DNA from: Bradyrhizobium guangdongense
GTDB lineage: Bacteria > Pseudomonadota > Alphaproteobacteria > Rhizobiales > Xanthobacteraceae
Length of the DNA: 64,000 bases
Reading direction: 5' to 3'
NCBI RefSeq assembly: GCF_004114975.1
Contig: NZ_CP030052.1
Span: 372,001-436,000 of the forward strand
In this document: positions 16,940-26,238 of the stretch, piece after piece
Position numbering within the stretch: position 1 is the stretch's first letter
How the letters are laid out: every line of letters begins with the position of its first letter
The notes under the pieces: generated by a model
What the model was told of the DNA's origin: nothing
Databases searched by the model: none
Seen by the model: the letters and a program-made list of their open reading frames with translations, nothing else
Translations under genes and position numbers: made by a program

Positions 16940-19474
16940 CTAGCGGACCGGAACGGCAATGGGCGGCGCAATCCGCGCTCGAGCCTCATTGTAGACCTCA
17001 ATGATGCCTGGCATGGCTACGGTTACAGCAACGCCGAACGGAACTTGCTCGTCTATCTTGCTGCCTCTGTCAGGCTCGCGTTGAATGATCAGCTCGATTT
17101 CAGAATCGACTGTCAGAGCCGGCGCCTTGTCGCCCAGCCAGCGCCGAGAGAAAACGGTCCCCTTGCTTGCCTGATTGACATCAGGCTGCGTCTTGGATGG
17201 CTGCACGCGGAACTGATCGATCTCATCTGAACTCGCCAAAAGCGAAAGCTTCACTGAGCGATACGATTGTCGACCGGGATGCACGGGCGTGAACCATGCA
17301 AGCGTTGCGGTCACCGAGTGGGGGAGAGATTGGCCGCTCATGCAAGCCGGTAACGGAACAACAACCGAACGTCTTGTCTCCTGCGCCAGCGTTCCGACGG
17401 CCCAAAACGTCGCCCTGTCGGAAGCGCAATAAATTGCATCGTCCGGACTAACAACGCCGTAGCCTAAGAAGCGCCGGATATTATCCTTCTGCCTGACGAA
17501 TTGCTTTGCATCAGCTGGACCTAGCACGCTCTTGATGAGCTCGGCGCTATCTTGCGGCCACGAGGCTGTATGCACTAACAGCGCCTTGAGAAGCGCGGCG
17601 CGCTGATGGTGGGGCAGGGACAGAAAGTCCTGCCCGTACGTGTCTTCCAAAGCGTCATGAATTCTGTGAGCCGTCCTGGAGGCCAGAGCTGCCGCAGCAC
17701 TTGTGCCGGAAGTGTAATGCTCCCAATTGCTGCTGCCCTCGCGCGGCGGAGCTGCAACCTTGAGCCCATGCGGTCGAGCAGGTCCACTTGGCCTTACAGC
17801 AAGCGCCGTTCCACTGGCCACCATGGTTAAATGCTCACGAGAGCCAGGCATCAAAATATCCGGTTTGACGCCGTTTGCAAATCCTGGACCCAATCCGCTG
17901 GATGGATTGGTGATGATCATCGGATGATACGGATCGACCCTGCCTCTAGCGCTACGGCGATCGGCTGCGCTAACGGCGTCGATATTGGCGGAGCCTACCG
18001 TGATCCCGTTCACTGTTTCCGACGGTGAAAGCAGCCGGCGAGAAGTGATCAATCGCGACAGCGCGGACAACGTATGTCTGGCCCGATCGGGCTGGTCCGT
18101 CGCTTCATAAGCAGCCATGGTGGGGATGGATGCTATCTCGAATGAGCCGGCGTGATTGCCGGCACTCACGCAGAACAGAATTCCATATCGATGGGCCAAT
18201 CTGTCGACCAACCTCGCCCAGGGCGACAGCCGCCCATGAAATGGCTTTCGGACATTGCCGAGCGAAAGATTGACGATCACAACTGACGGAGCGCTCGGAT
18301 CGTCGTTGCGCCGCATCGAGACCACAGCTTGATAAACCAGGTCGACAATCAGCCGGTCCTCAGGAAATTGATCAGCAGCCCCCAAGAGCGGTATGCAATG
18401 GATGCGGCGCGCCAGCGGCGGCTCATTGGTGTTTCGGTCGCCATGCACGATCAGAGAAGCCATAGCTGTGCCGTGAGCCCTTTCAGCCACGACGGCTGCG
18501 CCCTCTAAATCGAATTGATCGTCGACATTCATTCGATCACGAAGCAGAGGGTGCTGGGAAACGGGCACGCCATCCAATAAGGCCAAAATTGGTTGGCCTT
18601 CAGAAGGAAGCGGTCCCAGTCCGCCTTGGAGCTGACTGGCGTCTTCGACTTGCACCGGCGCAACAATACTCTGTGGCCGAATGTGCATGACCGGGTCCAT
18701 GCCGCTCAACCCGGTCGCGGAGCGCTCGGTAATTTGCCGGATCGCGGCAACTGGCAGGTTAGCCAAAAGGGCATGATAGGCGATGTCCGGGATCCGGCAC
18801 TGCGTCACAAGAGTGCCACCGACCGCCCTAATCTCGCTGATGACTCCTTGTTGGTTCGAAGCCGCCATGTCCTCCGACGATCGAAACACAAGCTCGATCT
18901 CAACGGGGAGAATTTCCTCATCTCCCATGAGCTCGATCTCGTGCGCAAGGATCTCTCGATCACCATCTTGAACACGATCTCCCGGCCCCCATACTCTGAT
19001 GTCACGGAGCGTCGCAAAGACATCCCGCCAGGGTGCGAACCCCTCCCCAATTGCTTGCCCGGATACCCATCTCTTCCAGAGCGACAGGATGTTCTGCAAA
19101 GCCGTGACATCTGGCACAAGAAGATAGGCCTCAGGCGACTTGTCCTTCTCATCGCCCTCCAGCTCCTCTTCATCGATGAGCTCCAGACCAGGCACTCTTC
19201 GGATCGCATTCGCAAAATTCGCAACTGCCCCCCGAACCTCAAAAACCAGCAGCCGCTCTGGCGCCAGCGCGGACGGGTCTGATCGCAAAGTTAAGCCGCT
19301 TGGGTCTCGACCCAAGACTTGTTCGAGGCGACGGAAGCGGGGGCCAAATGCTGCATTCTGTGCAGCAGCCGTGAATTTAGCCGGCCTGGGGATCGGTTGC
19401 GGCCTGCCTTTTGGTCTTGCCGCCTGATTGCCTGGCGTCAGTCGCAGCAGAGGCTTCGTTGGATCGGCCGCCAT
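16940..19474 (-). CDS. Subtilisin-like serine protease (S8), IetS-like defence effector
   Basis: 844 aa. A long N-terminal region (about 290 aa) precedes an S8 domain. The triad is visible: Asp301 in LALLDGVPVSQHPLL, His334 in RAHGTAMASLIVHGD, and Ser592 in YTSGTSAAAALAS. The oxyanion Asn is in CVSAGNHAG (about 440). There is no signal peptide, so it is cytoplasmic. Its start lies inside the 3' end of the AAA+ ATPase gene (98-bp overlap in another frame). An AAA+ ATPase with a cytoplasmic subtilisin is the architecture of IetAS, described as a plasmid-stability toxin-antitoxin pair and later as anti-phage defence; family assignment is by architecture only. Protease toxicity restrained by the ATPase is inferred. 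Confidence 0.85.
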   Translation of the reverse strand: MAADPTKPLLRLTPGNQAARPKGRPQPIPRPAKFTAAAQNAAFGPRFRRLEQVLGRDPSGLTLRSDPSALAPERLLVFEVRGAVANFANAIRRVPGLELIDEEELEGDEKDKSPEAYLLVPDVTALQNILSLWKRWVSGQAIGEGFAPWRDVFATLRDIRVWGPGDRVQDGDREILAHEIELMGDEEILPVEIELVFRSSEDMAASNQQGVISEIRAVGGTLVTQCRIPDIAYHALLANLPVAAIRQITERSATGLSGMDPVMHIRPQSIVAPVQVEDASQLQGGLGPLPSEGQPILALLDGVPVSQHPLLRDRMNVDDQFDLEGAAVVAERAHGTAMASLIVHGDRNTNEPPLARRIHCIPLLGAADQFPEDRLIVDLVYQAVVSMRRNDDPSAPSVVIVNLSLGNVRKPFHGRLSPWARLVDRLAHRYGILFCVSAGNHAGSFEIASIPTMAAYEATDQPDRARHTLSALSRLITSRRLLSPSETVNGITVGSANIDAVSAADRRSARGRVDPYHPMIITNPSSGLGPGFANGVKPDILMPGSREHLTMVASGTALAVRPSGPARPHGLKVAAPPREGSSNWEHYTSGTSAAAALASRTAHRIHDALEDTYGQDFLSLPHHQRAALLKALLVHTASWPQDSAELIKSVLGPADAKQFVRQKDNIRRFLGYGVVSPDDAIYCASDRATFWAVGTLAQETRRSVVVPLPACMSGQSLPHSVTATLAWFTPVHPGRQSYRSVKLSLLASSDEIDQFRVQPSKTQPDVNQASKGTVFSRRWLGDKAPALTVDSEIELIIQREPDRGSKIDEQVPFGVAVTVAMPGIIEVYNEARARIAPPIAVPVR

Positions 19475-20453
19475 GCAGGTTCTCTGGCTTTACTCTCGAT
19501 GACCAAAATTCGAGTTCAGTCTTGACCGCAGAATCGATCGAGATCTCACCAAGACCAAGAATTTGTCGCCGTCGAACGTTCTGACAGAAATCAAGCACTT
19601 CAGCATAGGAGGTTGCGTCAATCTTTTGCGCGAGTTCAAAAGCCGACAGCGAAGGGCGCTCGGGCCAGCCCATATAAATTCGTTCTATGAAATGTGCGAT
19701 TTCCGCAACTTGCGGAGCGGGAAATGCAATCTTTATCTGAAAACGTCTCCATACGGCTCGATCAAGCAATTCAGCATGATTCGTAGCCGCTATTGTTACC
19801 ACGTAACTGGGAAGTTTATCGATCTGCATCAAGAGAAACGAAACAACGCGCTTGATTTCGCCCGTTTCGTGATCATCTCCACGCTCTTTTCCAATCGCAT
19901 CGAACTCGTCGAAAAACAAAACGCAAGGTTGGGTTCGCGCATAGTCGAATAGCGCGCGAAGACGCGCGTTTGTTTCGCCTAGATAGCTTCCTACGAGCGC
20001 GTCGTACCGCACCACGAAAAACGGCAGAGAAAGGCCCTCTGCAATCGCTTCTGCAAAGGAAGTTTTGCCGTTGCCTGGAGGACCAGACAGGAGAACCCGA
20101 TGCCGCGGCTCATATCCGCTTGCCCGCAGCACGTCTGCCCGCACATGCTCCTCGATCAGCTGCATCCCTTCGGCGCGCGCAGGCAAGGGTAAAACCAGCT
20201 CATCGAGAGATATGCGTGGCGTAACTTCTAAAATCGTGTCGCGCCCAGCAGCTTGCGGAGACCGCTGAGAGGCAACCAGACTTGGCGGCGTCACAGCTAT
20301 CGTCTGCAGCGCTCGCTCAAGCCGATCGGCCAGCGCGTGATGACTCTTTGCGCGCTCATCAGCCACAATCGCTTCGACCGCCGAGCGCATCATTGGCCGA
20401 TCGCCGGTCACACCGGCGCGCACGAGAGATATGAGTAAGTCGCTCTTGGCCAT
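19377..20453 (-). CDS. AAA+ ATPase, IetA-like partner of the protease
   Basis: 358 aa from ATG 20453 (MAKSDLLISLVRAG); an upstream ATG at 20486 is less likely. The helical N-terminal part (about 1-110) is followed by an AAA+ module. Walker A is GPPGNGKTS at about 124-132, the pore-like loop is DALVGSYLGETNARLR, Walker B is VLFFDEFDAIG at about 178-188, sensor 1 is IAATNHAELLD, and the arginine-finger region is VWRRFQIKI. The C-terminus is a basic, disordered tail encoded over the start of the protease gene. It is the first gene of the pair; the gap upstream (20454-21068) holds its promoter. Confidence 0.85.
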   Translation of the reverse strand: MAKSDLLISLVRAGVTGDRPMMRSAVEAIVADERAKSHHALADRLERALQTIAVTPPSLVASQRSPQAAGRDTILEVTPRISLDELVLPLPARAEGMQLIEEHVRADVLRASGYEPRHRVLLSGPPGNGKTSFAEAIAEGLSLPFFVVRYDALVGSYLGETNARLRALFDYARTQPCVLFFDEFDAIGKERGDDHETGEIKRVVSFLLMQIDKLPSYVVTIAATNHAELLDRAVWRRFQIKIAFPAPQVAEIAHFIERIYMGWPERPSLSAFELAQKIDATSYAEVLDFCQNVRRRQILGLGEISIDSAVKTELEFWSSRVKPENLHGGRSNEASAATDARQSGGKTKRQAATDPQAG

Positions 20454-21068
20454 GACAGACAGCCTATTACAGGATTGCGCGCCCACGCTGCTAGAAATGG
20501 TCCCAGCTTGTGAACAACTCGCCGATAACCAAGGTTCCTTGCCGGGGTCGCTCGGCGAGCCTATCCGGCGGGGATTAACATATTGAAAAGCTGCAACAAA
20601 TAAGACTTCTCGTCCGCCGTCATGACTGGTCGAGTCTGTTCTGCCTGCTCAAGCATTCCCCGTCATCCTGTTGACTGCCTGCCTCTGACAAAACTAGCCA
20701 GCCTTCATAGCTAGCGCCGACCGAAAGTCCGGCAGAGCCTTCGAGCACTCGCCTCGCGCGCTTTGGCGCTTTATGCCCATCCGAGAGGGGTCGTCAGGGG
20801 ATTGTTCACTTTTTGTTCAATGCCGTCAAGTCGCAGTCCAATACCGGCGTTCGACCTGTTCCGGAGCGAGAATCGTGAGCAAATGGATCAAGCCCACCGG
20901 GGGCGCCGATGCTCGTATCCGTGCATAGTCGAGCTGCTGCAAGCAATGGATGACCCTAATCCCTAAAAGGCGTTGGAATCGCATGCGCTGAACTTTCTCG
21001 CGTCGATGCAAATATTCACGGCCGCCGAGCAAAGTAGCCCCCTATCGAAAGTCATGGTCCCGATTGAC
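20454..21068. other. Gene-free stretch upstream of the AAA/protease pair
   Basis: About 615 bp with no recognised gene. A short minus-strand coding-like tail ending in MTADEKSYLLQLFNML then LIPAG (about 20660-20570) might be the end of a lost regulator gene, but the evidence is weak. The promoter of the ATPase gene should lie near 20453-20520. Confidence 0.4.
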
Positions 21069-21446
21069 CTAAGCCGCAACACTTCCGCTCGCGGAGATCA
21101 GCAAATCCGCTGGAATATGGAAACGTTCGCGCAGACGCTTCACCATCGTCATGCTCAATTCGCGCTTGCCGGACATGACCTCACTGACGCGACTAGCAGT
21201 GCCCAGAAGCGGCACAAGATCAGCGCGCGTCAAACCATGTTGTTCCACCAGATAGGTTAGCAAATCGGGCAACGGCGGCGCTTTGCGCGGCCAGCGTGCG
21301 CGTTCATAAGCCTCGATAAGGCGAGCCTGAGCTACCATACGCGCTCGATCGGCAGCCTCGTTAGATTGCATCAGCTTGCCGACAAGCGCCTTGGCCGCCT
21401 CATGATCGGCCTGGTTCTGGATAATTATCAATGTTGCCTTCATCAC
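21069..21446 (-). CDS. higA: HigA-type antitoxin
   Basis: 125 aa. An N-terminal helical part (ADHEAAKALVGKLMQ) is followed by a C-terminal helix-turn-helix (TRADLVPLLGTASRVSEVMS, GKRELSMTMVKRLRERF), the HigA/XRE pattern. Its start overlaps the toxin stop by 4 bp (21443-21446), giving the HigB-then-HigA order usual for this family. It should bind and neutralise HigB and repress the operon, probably at the inverted repeat 20-60 bp upstream of higB. Confidence 0.9.
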   Translation of the reverse strand: MMKATLIIIQNQADHEAAKALVGKLMQSNEAADRARMVAQARLIEAYERARWPRKAPPLPDLLTYLVEQHGLTRADLVPLLGTASRVSEVMSGKRELSMTMVKRLRERFHIPADLLISASGSVAA

Positions 21447-21754
21447 ACCGTCTCCGCGTCCACCTTGTCACAGTCTTCATGACTGCCGAAAAAGCGGATC
21501 ATCAACACGCCATCACGATATTGAACCATGGCGATCAGGCGGTAGTCATTGGCCTTGATGTTGAACACCACGCGTCCGCCTTTCAGGATGCTTGCCTTGG
21601 GATGCGATCGCTTCACCTGTTGCGGCGTCCGCCAGTCCGAAGCCTCAGCAATTGCCAGCCATGCCCTGTATTGAGCGCGCGCTGCATCGATGCCCCGATG
21701 ACCAGAGCGTTCGGCAAAATAGCGCTCACCAAGGTCCGTGCCGACCACCAGCAT
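21443..21754 (-). CDS. higB: HigB-type mRNA interferase toxin
   Basis: 103 aa, RelE/HigB fold. Motifs: AQYRAWLAIAEASDWRTPQQ; the basic strand KASILKGGRVVFNIKANDYR; LIAMVQYRDGVLMIRFFGSH; and a terminal acidic DKVDAE. HigB enzymes cut mRNA on the ribosome. It is coupled to higA by a 4-bp overlap and preceded by a strong palindrome. The N-terminal 12 residues differ from the typical start, so a slightly later start is possible, but this ATG gives a complete fold. Confidence 0.9.
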   Translation of the reverse strand: MLVVGTDLGERYFAERSGHRGIDAARAQYRAWLAIAEASDWRTPQQVKRSHPKASILKGGRVVFNIKANDYRLIAMVQYRDGVLMIRFFGSHEDCDKVDAETV

Positions 21755-21773
21755 GAAGGGATACTACCGTCGA

Positions 21774-21814
21774 TTTCCCAAAAATGGAAGAGGGGAATTT
21801 CCATTTTTGGGAAA
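21774..21814 (-). promoter_or_regulatory. Operator of higBA: perfect 16-bp inverted repeat
   Basis: TTTCCCAAAAATGGAA at 21774-21789 and its exact reverse complement TTCCATTTTTGGGAAA at 21799-21814, with a 9-nt spacer. It starts 20 bp upstream of the higB ATG. Spacing and symmetry fit two HigA dimers, or one dimer with long arms, repressing the operon. Confidence 0.75.
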
Positions 21815-22051
21815 CGCATGCCGCCCGCCGACAGTAAGATAGTCTTGCCACTCGGGGCTAATTCACGATCCGATCGGCTCGCACTTTCGCGGCGAAGCCG
21901 AAGCCCGCCGCGAACGCTTCTAGGCACGCCCCGCGGTTGATAAATCAAAATCGCATTTCGAACTCAGAATGACGCGGTCAATTGCGACTGGACAATTTTG
22001 TGCGTTAGAAGCAAAAGAATCGTCTCGCCGCAGATGCTCTCAAGACTTCCG

Positions 22052-22513
22052 CTAGGGAAGATTGGGCGGCTGACCAATTCGCTCCAGATCGGCGAGACAC
22101 TTGTCCAGGTTGCTTTTGGCGTCCTGCAGGAACCTGCTCGTTTCGGCAAGCCGCCTGAGATCAGGCTTGACCGGTCCCTCGCTCACAGCGCTCAGCTGGT
22201 GGCAAACAGTTGCAAGATCACCCGAGATGTCTTCGAGGACGAAGGCGAGGTTTTCCAGCGGCACGAGCTCCGAAAAGAAAGACTTCAAGGCGCTTTCGTC
22301 CTGGCCAGAGGGACCTTCGAATCTGACTTCGACCAGTGGCACCAACACCTCGCGGTTGTCGCGCCCGACCCTTCCCATGCTCATGATGAGCGAGCTGAAC
22401 GTCGTCGAAACAAAGGTCAACCGATCGAGCAGGGTGTTTCCATACAATACTAGCGATTCCGATTCGCCTTGCGCCTGCTCCGTTGTCGAAGCCCCGAGAT
22501 CCTCATTCGACAT
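22052..22513 (-). CDS. Small acidic helical protein of unknown function
   Basis: 153 aa, no family recognised. It is acidic (many D/E), without a signal peptide or membrane segment. Predicted-looking helices include LLDRLTFVSTTFSSLIMSMG and DLRRLAETSRFLQDAK. Its start overlaps the end of the winged-helix gene by 11 bp (22503-22513), so it is translationally coupled and third in the operon with the nitrilase-fold gene. It could be a partner or regulator of the two upstream products. Confidence 0.7.
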   Translation of the reverse strand: MSNEDLGASTTEQAQGESESLVLYGNTLLDRLTFVSTTFSSLIMSMGRVGRDNREVLVPLVEVRFEGPSGQDESALKSFFSELVPLENLAFVLEDISGDLATVCHQLSAVSEGPVKPDLRRLAETSRFLQDAKSNLDKCLADLERIGQPPNLP

Positions 22514-23471
22514 GCTCGGAGTCCTCTCCTGCGCTCAAGTGCAGCATACCCGAAGGGAACGAGACGGGCTTTGGACTGTTCACCGCCTCAATCGATGTGG
22601 AGGCGCCGTGACCTTCGGCTTTCTTCACCTGCACGACCGTCACCGACGAGCCATGATACGAGCTCTTCGTTCGCGCCTTCATATAGCCGGGAGCTGTCGG
22701 TGCCGGCGGATGAAGCAGGTAGTCCTCCATCACCTGACGGACGCCAAGCGGGTCACGCATCACTAGTCCCGCCGCATGCAACGTAGGATGCATCGGGCTC
22801 GGCAAATCAAACAGGCTGCGAAGAACGACATTTTCTTCAGCCGTGAGGGCAGGGTGGGTTCTGAGACCCATTTTCCTGCGCATAAGCTGCGCCAATTGGC
22901 CAGCGCCCCTTGCTGTGGGCCCTTCGTGCCTTTCAAGCGCCATAAGGCCATCGCGCGTCAGCGCGAAATGAGCAAACTTTCCAGCCGCCGTTCGTTCCAC
23001 AAAACGCGCATTGGTCATCAGGCGAAGAATGCGGCTGAGATTGGCATCCTTCAGATCCAGTTTCTTAGCAATGACCGTCTTCTCCAGCTGACGCGACGGT
23101 GCATCCCGCAACAACCGAAGTATCTCGACGACATGCTGACGGTGCATGACCTCGCTTGGACGAGCAACCTTGGCGGTGTTGATCGACATCTGCAGAAGAT
23201 CGTAAAACGCTCTGAAGCGCTCGGCATAGGCGGCATTCTTCGGCGCGAGCGAGGCGCTCACCCGACGCAGAATATCAAACCATTCCCGCAGCTCCGGATC
23301 GCGGCGCCGGCTCTCCAGAGAATTCCAGAGCCAAGCCCCAAGTGTTGCGTAAATACGCTCCAGGCTGCTTTCGGATCCCTCTTTAAGGAATTCCGAAATG
23401 ACGCTCCGCGCCTCAGTCGCGGTGGCCTCGCCGCTCTCTATCTTTTCCAATGCTACGTCCGACATGGCCAT
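22503..23471 (-). CDS. Winged-helix domain protein of unknown function
   Basis: 322 aa. The N-terminal about 105 residues are helical (ATEARSVISEFLKEGSESSL, WFDILRRVSASLAPKNAAYAERFRAFYD in pieces). A MarR-like winged helix follows at about 110-185 (HVVEILRLLRDAPSRQLEKT, KKLDLKDANLSRILRLM, FAHFALTRDGLMALERH). The C-terminal about 120 residues carry no recognised domain and end in a polar tail. The gene is 70 bp downstream of the nitrilase-fold gene and overlaps the next gene. It may be a transcription factor or the nucleic-acid-sensing member of this operon (inference). Confidence 0.75.
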   Translation of the reverse strand: MAMSDVALEKIESGEATATEARSVISEFLKEGSESSLERIYATLGAWLWNSLESRRRDPELREWFDILRRVSASLAPKNAAYAERFRAFYDLLQMSINTAKVARPSEVMHRQHVVEILRLLRDAPSRQLEKTVIAKKLDLKDANLSRILRLMTNARFVERTAAGKFAHFALTRDGLMALERHEGPTARGAGQLAQLMRRKMGLRTHPALTAEENVVLRSLFDLPSPMHPTLHAAGLVMRDPLGVRQVMEDYLLHPPAPTAPGYMKARTKSSYHGSSVTVVQVKKAEGHGASTSIEAVNSPKPVSFPSGMLHLSAGEDSEHVE

Positions 23472-23541
23472 ACCCTACGTCACAACCCTTAAGATCATTT
23501 TACAACGCTTTACTCTGATTTTAGTCTCTGAATCTAGGGTG

Positions 23542-24903
23542 TCACCGGCCCCATTTGTAGGCAGTCCAAACGGTCTTTTGACCGAGTTCCCGGGCGGAAA
23601 CAGCGTTCGGCTCTTTGAGGAGGGGTAATATAGTACCAAGCCGGCCATCCCCGTAGCGGTTGTGGGTGGGATGTTGCACGACAAAACTTCGCGTGCCGAA
23701 CTTCACTTCCACCTGGCTCGCAGTCGTCTGGTGGCCCTGCATGGTGCGGTCGTTCCCCATCGAGGGGACCAGCATCACATCGACATCCAGGTCCCTGAAG
23801 GGCGTGTCGCAGACGTCACAGAAGTCGAGGCAAATTGCGACGCCAATCAGGGCGCCTTCAGTCGCAAGCACGCACATCCGCTCGCCAGCAGTTATGTTTT
23901 CGATCCCCCAGTCGTCATCGGCGTAAGGGGCGATCTTGTCGTAGACGAGCCGCTCCTCGCCATAACCGTCATAAATCCGGGCCCGATTCACAATCTCCTT
24001 GCCTGCCACCTCGTGCCACGTTCCCGGAATGACGATCTCCGGAGGCTCCAGCGGGTCGGCCACATCTCGCTCGCGGATGAACTTGACGATCTTTTCTCGC
24101 AGTCCTGGTGGTACCGTGAGCTCGGGCCAGACGATTGCGATGCAGTTCTCCTGCAACGCGTTCGCCATCTGAAGCAAGACCGCGTTCCCCGCCGCCGGCG
24201 CATCGACGCCGCTGACGATGAAACGCTTGTCCCCGTCTACCGTTGCGAACTCCGCCTCAAGCTTGAGCGCCTCGAAAAGGCAGGCGCCCATTTTCCAATT
24301 CGTGGGGTCTTGAGCGGCACTATGCAAGGTACGGCTATCGACCACCTCGACGGCATAGCCGTCAATGAAGGTGGGCAGGATCCGATGAAATAGCAGGCCT
24401 CGCTTTGAATAGGCTTGGCTCCGCCGGGCAGGGCGGCCGGCGCTCACGCCCTGTCGCGGAATGAACCAGCATCCGAGCGCCTCCAGGCGCCACTCGCCCG
24501 ATGCAATCGGCCATTGCGACCGCCGCTCGAGCAGCACGCGGTCGATGGCCCGGATGAGACCTCCAAGCGACACAGCAACCTGCTCGGGGGTCTCCTCGGA
24601 AACGGACCAAAGGAGGCGGCCTTCTCCGACGCTGTCACCGAAACTCCGGGCAGATTCTTCAAGACGCCGCTCCGAAAGATTGCGGTAAGCCTTGTACACG
24701 CTCGGCGGCGCCTTGCGGAACAACTTGTCGAGCTCGATCAGAGCCTTCCTCAGTTCGTCCCTTCTGGCATGCGTCATCGAGGCCTGTGATTGAGCAAGCT
24801 CACCAGCTGCCTTCTTCCACTTGCCGAACTCCGTTGTCTTCAGGCGGCTGTCCGCAGGCCCAGGCAAACGACTCGTCCAAACGACTTCGCCAATATGTGC
24901 CAT
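23542..24903 (-). CDS. Nitrilase-superfamily (carbon-nitrogen hydrolase) protein with extra N-terminal domain
   Basis: 453 aa. The first about 220 residues match nothing I recognise. The rest is a nitrilase fold with its triad: Glu at about 261 (AIVWPELTVPPGL), Lys at about 323 (RLVYDKIAPY) and Cys at about 358 (IGVAICLDFCD). The family hydrolyses C-N bonds of nitriles or amides. Here the unusual N-terminal half, the cytoplasmic location and the operon with a winged-helix protein and a small acidic protein argue against ordinary nitrile metabolism. It sits between AAA/subtilisin and HigBA genes and a secreted-hydrolase operon. Nitrilase domains are also known fused to some defence reverse transcriptases (DRT type 1), but no RT is present here. 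Confidence 0.82.
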   Translation of the reverse strand: MAHIGEVVWTSRLPGPADSRLKTTEFGKWKKAAGELAQSQASMTHARRDELRKALIELDKLFRKAPPSVYKAYRNLSERRLEESARSFGDSVGEGRLLWSVSEETPEQVAVSLGGLIRAIDRVLLERRSQWPIASGEWRLEALGCWFIPRQGVSAGRPARRSQAYSKRGLLFHRILPTFIDGYAVEVVDSRTLHSAAQDPTNWKMGACLFEALKLEAEFATVDGDKRFIVSGVDAPAAGNAVLLQMANALQENCIAIVWPELTVPPGLREKIVKFIRERDVADPLEPPEIVIPGTWHEVAGKEIVNRARIYDGYGEERLVYDKIAPYADDDWGIENITAGERMCVLATEGALIGVAICLDFCDVCDTPFRDLDVDVMLVPSMGNDRTMQGHQTTASQVEVKFGTRSFVVQHPTHNRYGDGRLGTILPLLKEPNAVSARELGQKTVWTAYKWGR

Positions 24904-25146
24904 TGATAGGCGTACGGTTCGCTATTTGCAATCGGCCCGACTGTGACTTACGCGCGTCTCATCATCTAGCTGCGGGCGCAGTTGCTCTGAATGTCAGAAC
25001 GCGCAGAAACTCTGCATCGAATTATACGATGGCAACGAAAAGCTGCATATGGCTTCCGATACTCTTGACGAAGCACGAGCAAAGCATTTCAATCTGGGCG
25101 GGAGATCCGCGCGCGAGCGACGCGAAGCGGACAGGGGGCACAATCG

Positions 25147-26235
25147 ATGTGGAAGATCAGCCGGGCCGCGGCTTGCCTTGGCGCCTGCTTTGCGATGGGC
25201 GGATGCACCAGCCTGTACTATGTGCACGATCCGCAGACTGGCGTGATCACAGCCGGCGAACTGCCATATTTTCTCAAATCGATCCGGTGCGAGGTCGTCA
25301 CCTTTTATCAGATCGAGCGCGAAAGGCGGAAGCACTACCTCAAGATCTACAAGACCAGGCCGGAAGAGGCGTTCGACCGCTTCGCCCATTTCGACATCGA
25401 CCCGTTCCTATACGGCACCTTCTTCCTGGAACTGAAAGTAACCGATACCGGCGGTGTCGGGTCCGGCACCGCCTTCGACTATAAGCGCGTTCTAAGTGCC
25501 ACCACCGCCGAAGTGACCCATGTCGGCCCCACGGCTTCGGCGCAGGACACCTACGACCTGATCTGGTCATTTCTCTTGAAACAGAATGCCGAGCTTGCGT
25601 CTGATACCTTGCCGCTGGCATCTAGCCCGGCAACATATGAGCGCGGCTGCTACCGGGGAACGCCGACCGAGCTCCTCGAGCTCGAAGCTCTCGCCGAAAA
25701 CAAATATCCGGAACGGGCCGCTTTCAAGCGCATCACCGTCGATGCCTCCAAGCCATTGGCGGCCTGGCTGCGCGACAATGCAATTTTGATCGCCGCCAAC
25801 AACCTGACGCCGGCTATGCCATCGGAAATAGCTGAGCCAGCGCAGATGACCTATACTTTTTCGATCCAAGTGACCGGAGGCATCGAGGCCAAATACTCCC
25901 TTACATCGGCGCGCTGGACACCGGCCGCCATCCAAGCCTCCGCATCTGCGCAGCAATTCAGCAATCTCGGTATCTACATCAATGGGCCGAATGCCGTCTT
26001 GGCCAACGGAGCAAAGTCTGGCTCGGCCAGCTATGCAGCCAAACAGCCGGCGCTCGGATCAAAGGACAATCCGATTTACACGACACCAATCCCGGGAGGG
26101 GAAAAGTCGCAGGAGTTGCCGGAGAGCGGGGGGGCCGCAGCCCGCCGGCCAAGGGCTGGTGGTGGCCCGCGGACGAACGGCTTTATCTTCGCGCCGGTGC
26201 CAGTCTTCCCGCCATCTCCAACGCCTACTCAATAA
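25147..26235 (+). CDS. Lipoprotein of unknown function
   Basis: 362 aa. Signal peptide with lipobox: MWKISRAAACLGACFAMGGC, lipidated Cys at about 20. The mature protein has a mixed alpha/beta middle (KSIRCEVVTFYQIERERRKH, GTFFLELKVTDTGGVGSG, MTYTFSIQVTGGIEAKYSLT). The C-terminal about 80 residues are Gly/Pro/Ala/Ser-rich and disordered (GGAAARRPRAGGGPRTNG). It is first in a four-gene plus-strand operon, 3 bp before the metalloprotease gene, and diverges from the nitrilase operon. It probably anchors in the outer membrane. No family recognised. Confidence 0.85.
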   Translation: MWKISRAAACLGACFAMGGCTSLYYVHDPQTGVITAGELPYFLKSIRCEVVTFYQIERERRKHYLKIYKTRPEEAFDRFAHFDIDPFLYGTFFLELKVTDTGGVGSGTAFDYKRVLSATTAEVTHVGPTASAQDTYDLIWSFLLKQNAELASDTLPLASSPATYERGCYRGTPTELLELEALAENKYPERAAFKRITVDASKPLAAWLRDNAILIAANNLTPAMPSEIAEPAQMTYTFSIQVTGGIEAKYSLTSARWTPAAIQASASAQQFSNLGIYINGPNAVLANGAKSGSASYAAKQPALGSKDNPIYTTPIPGGEKSQELPESGGAAARRPRAGGGPRTNGFIFAPVPVFPPSPTPTQ

Positions 26236-26238
26236 AAC

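Noticed and set aside
23914..23940. A YADD sequence in the nitrilase-fold protein, resembling a reverse-transcriptase active site
   Set aside because: It lies just after the nitrilase catalytic Lys (YDKIAPYADD), inside the nitrilase fold, and no other RT motifs are present.
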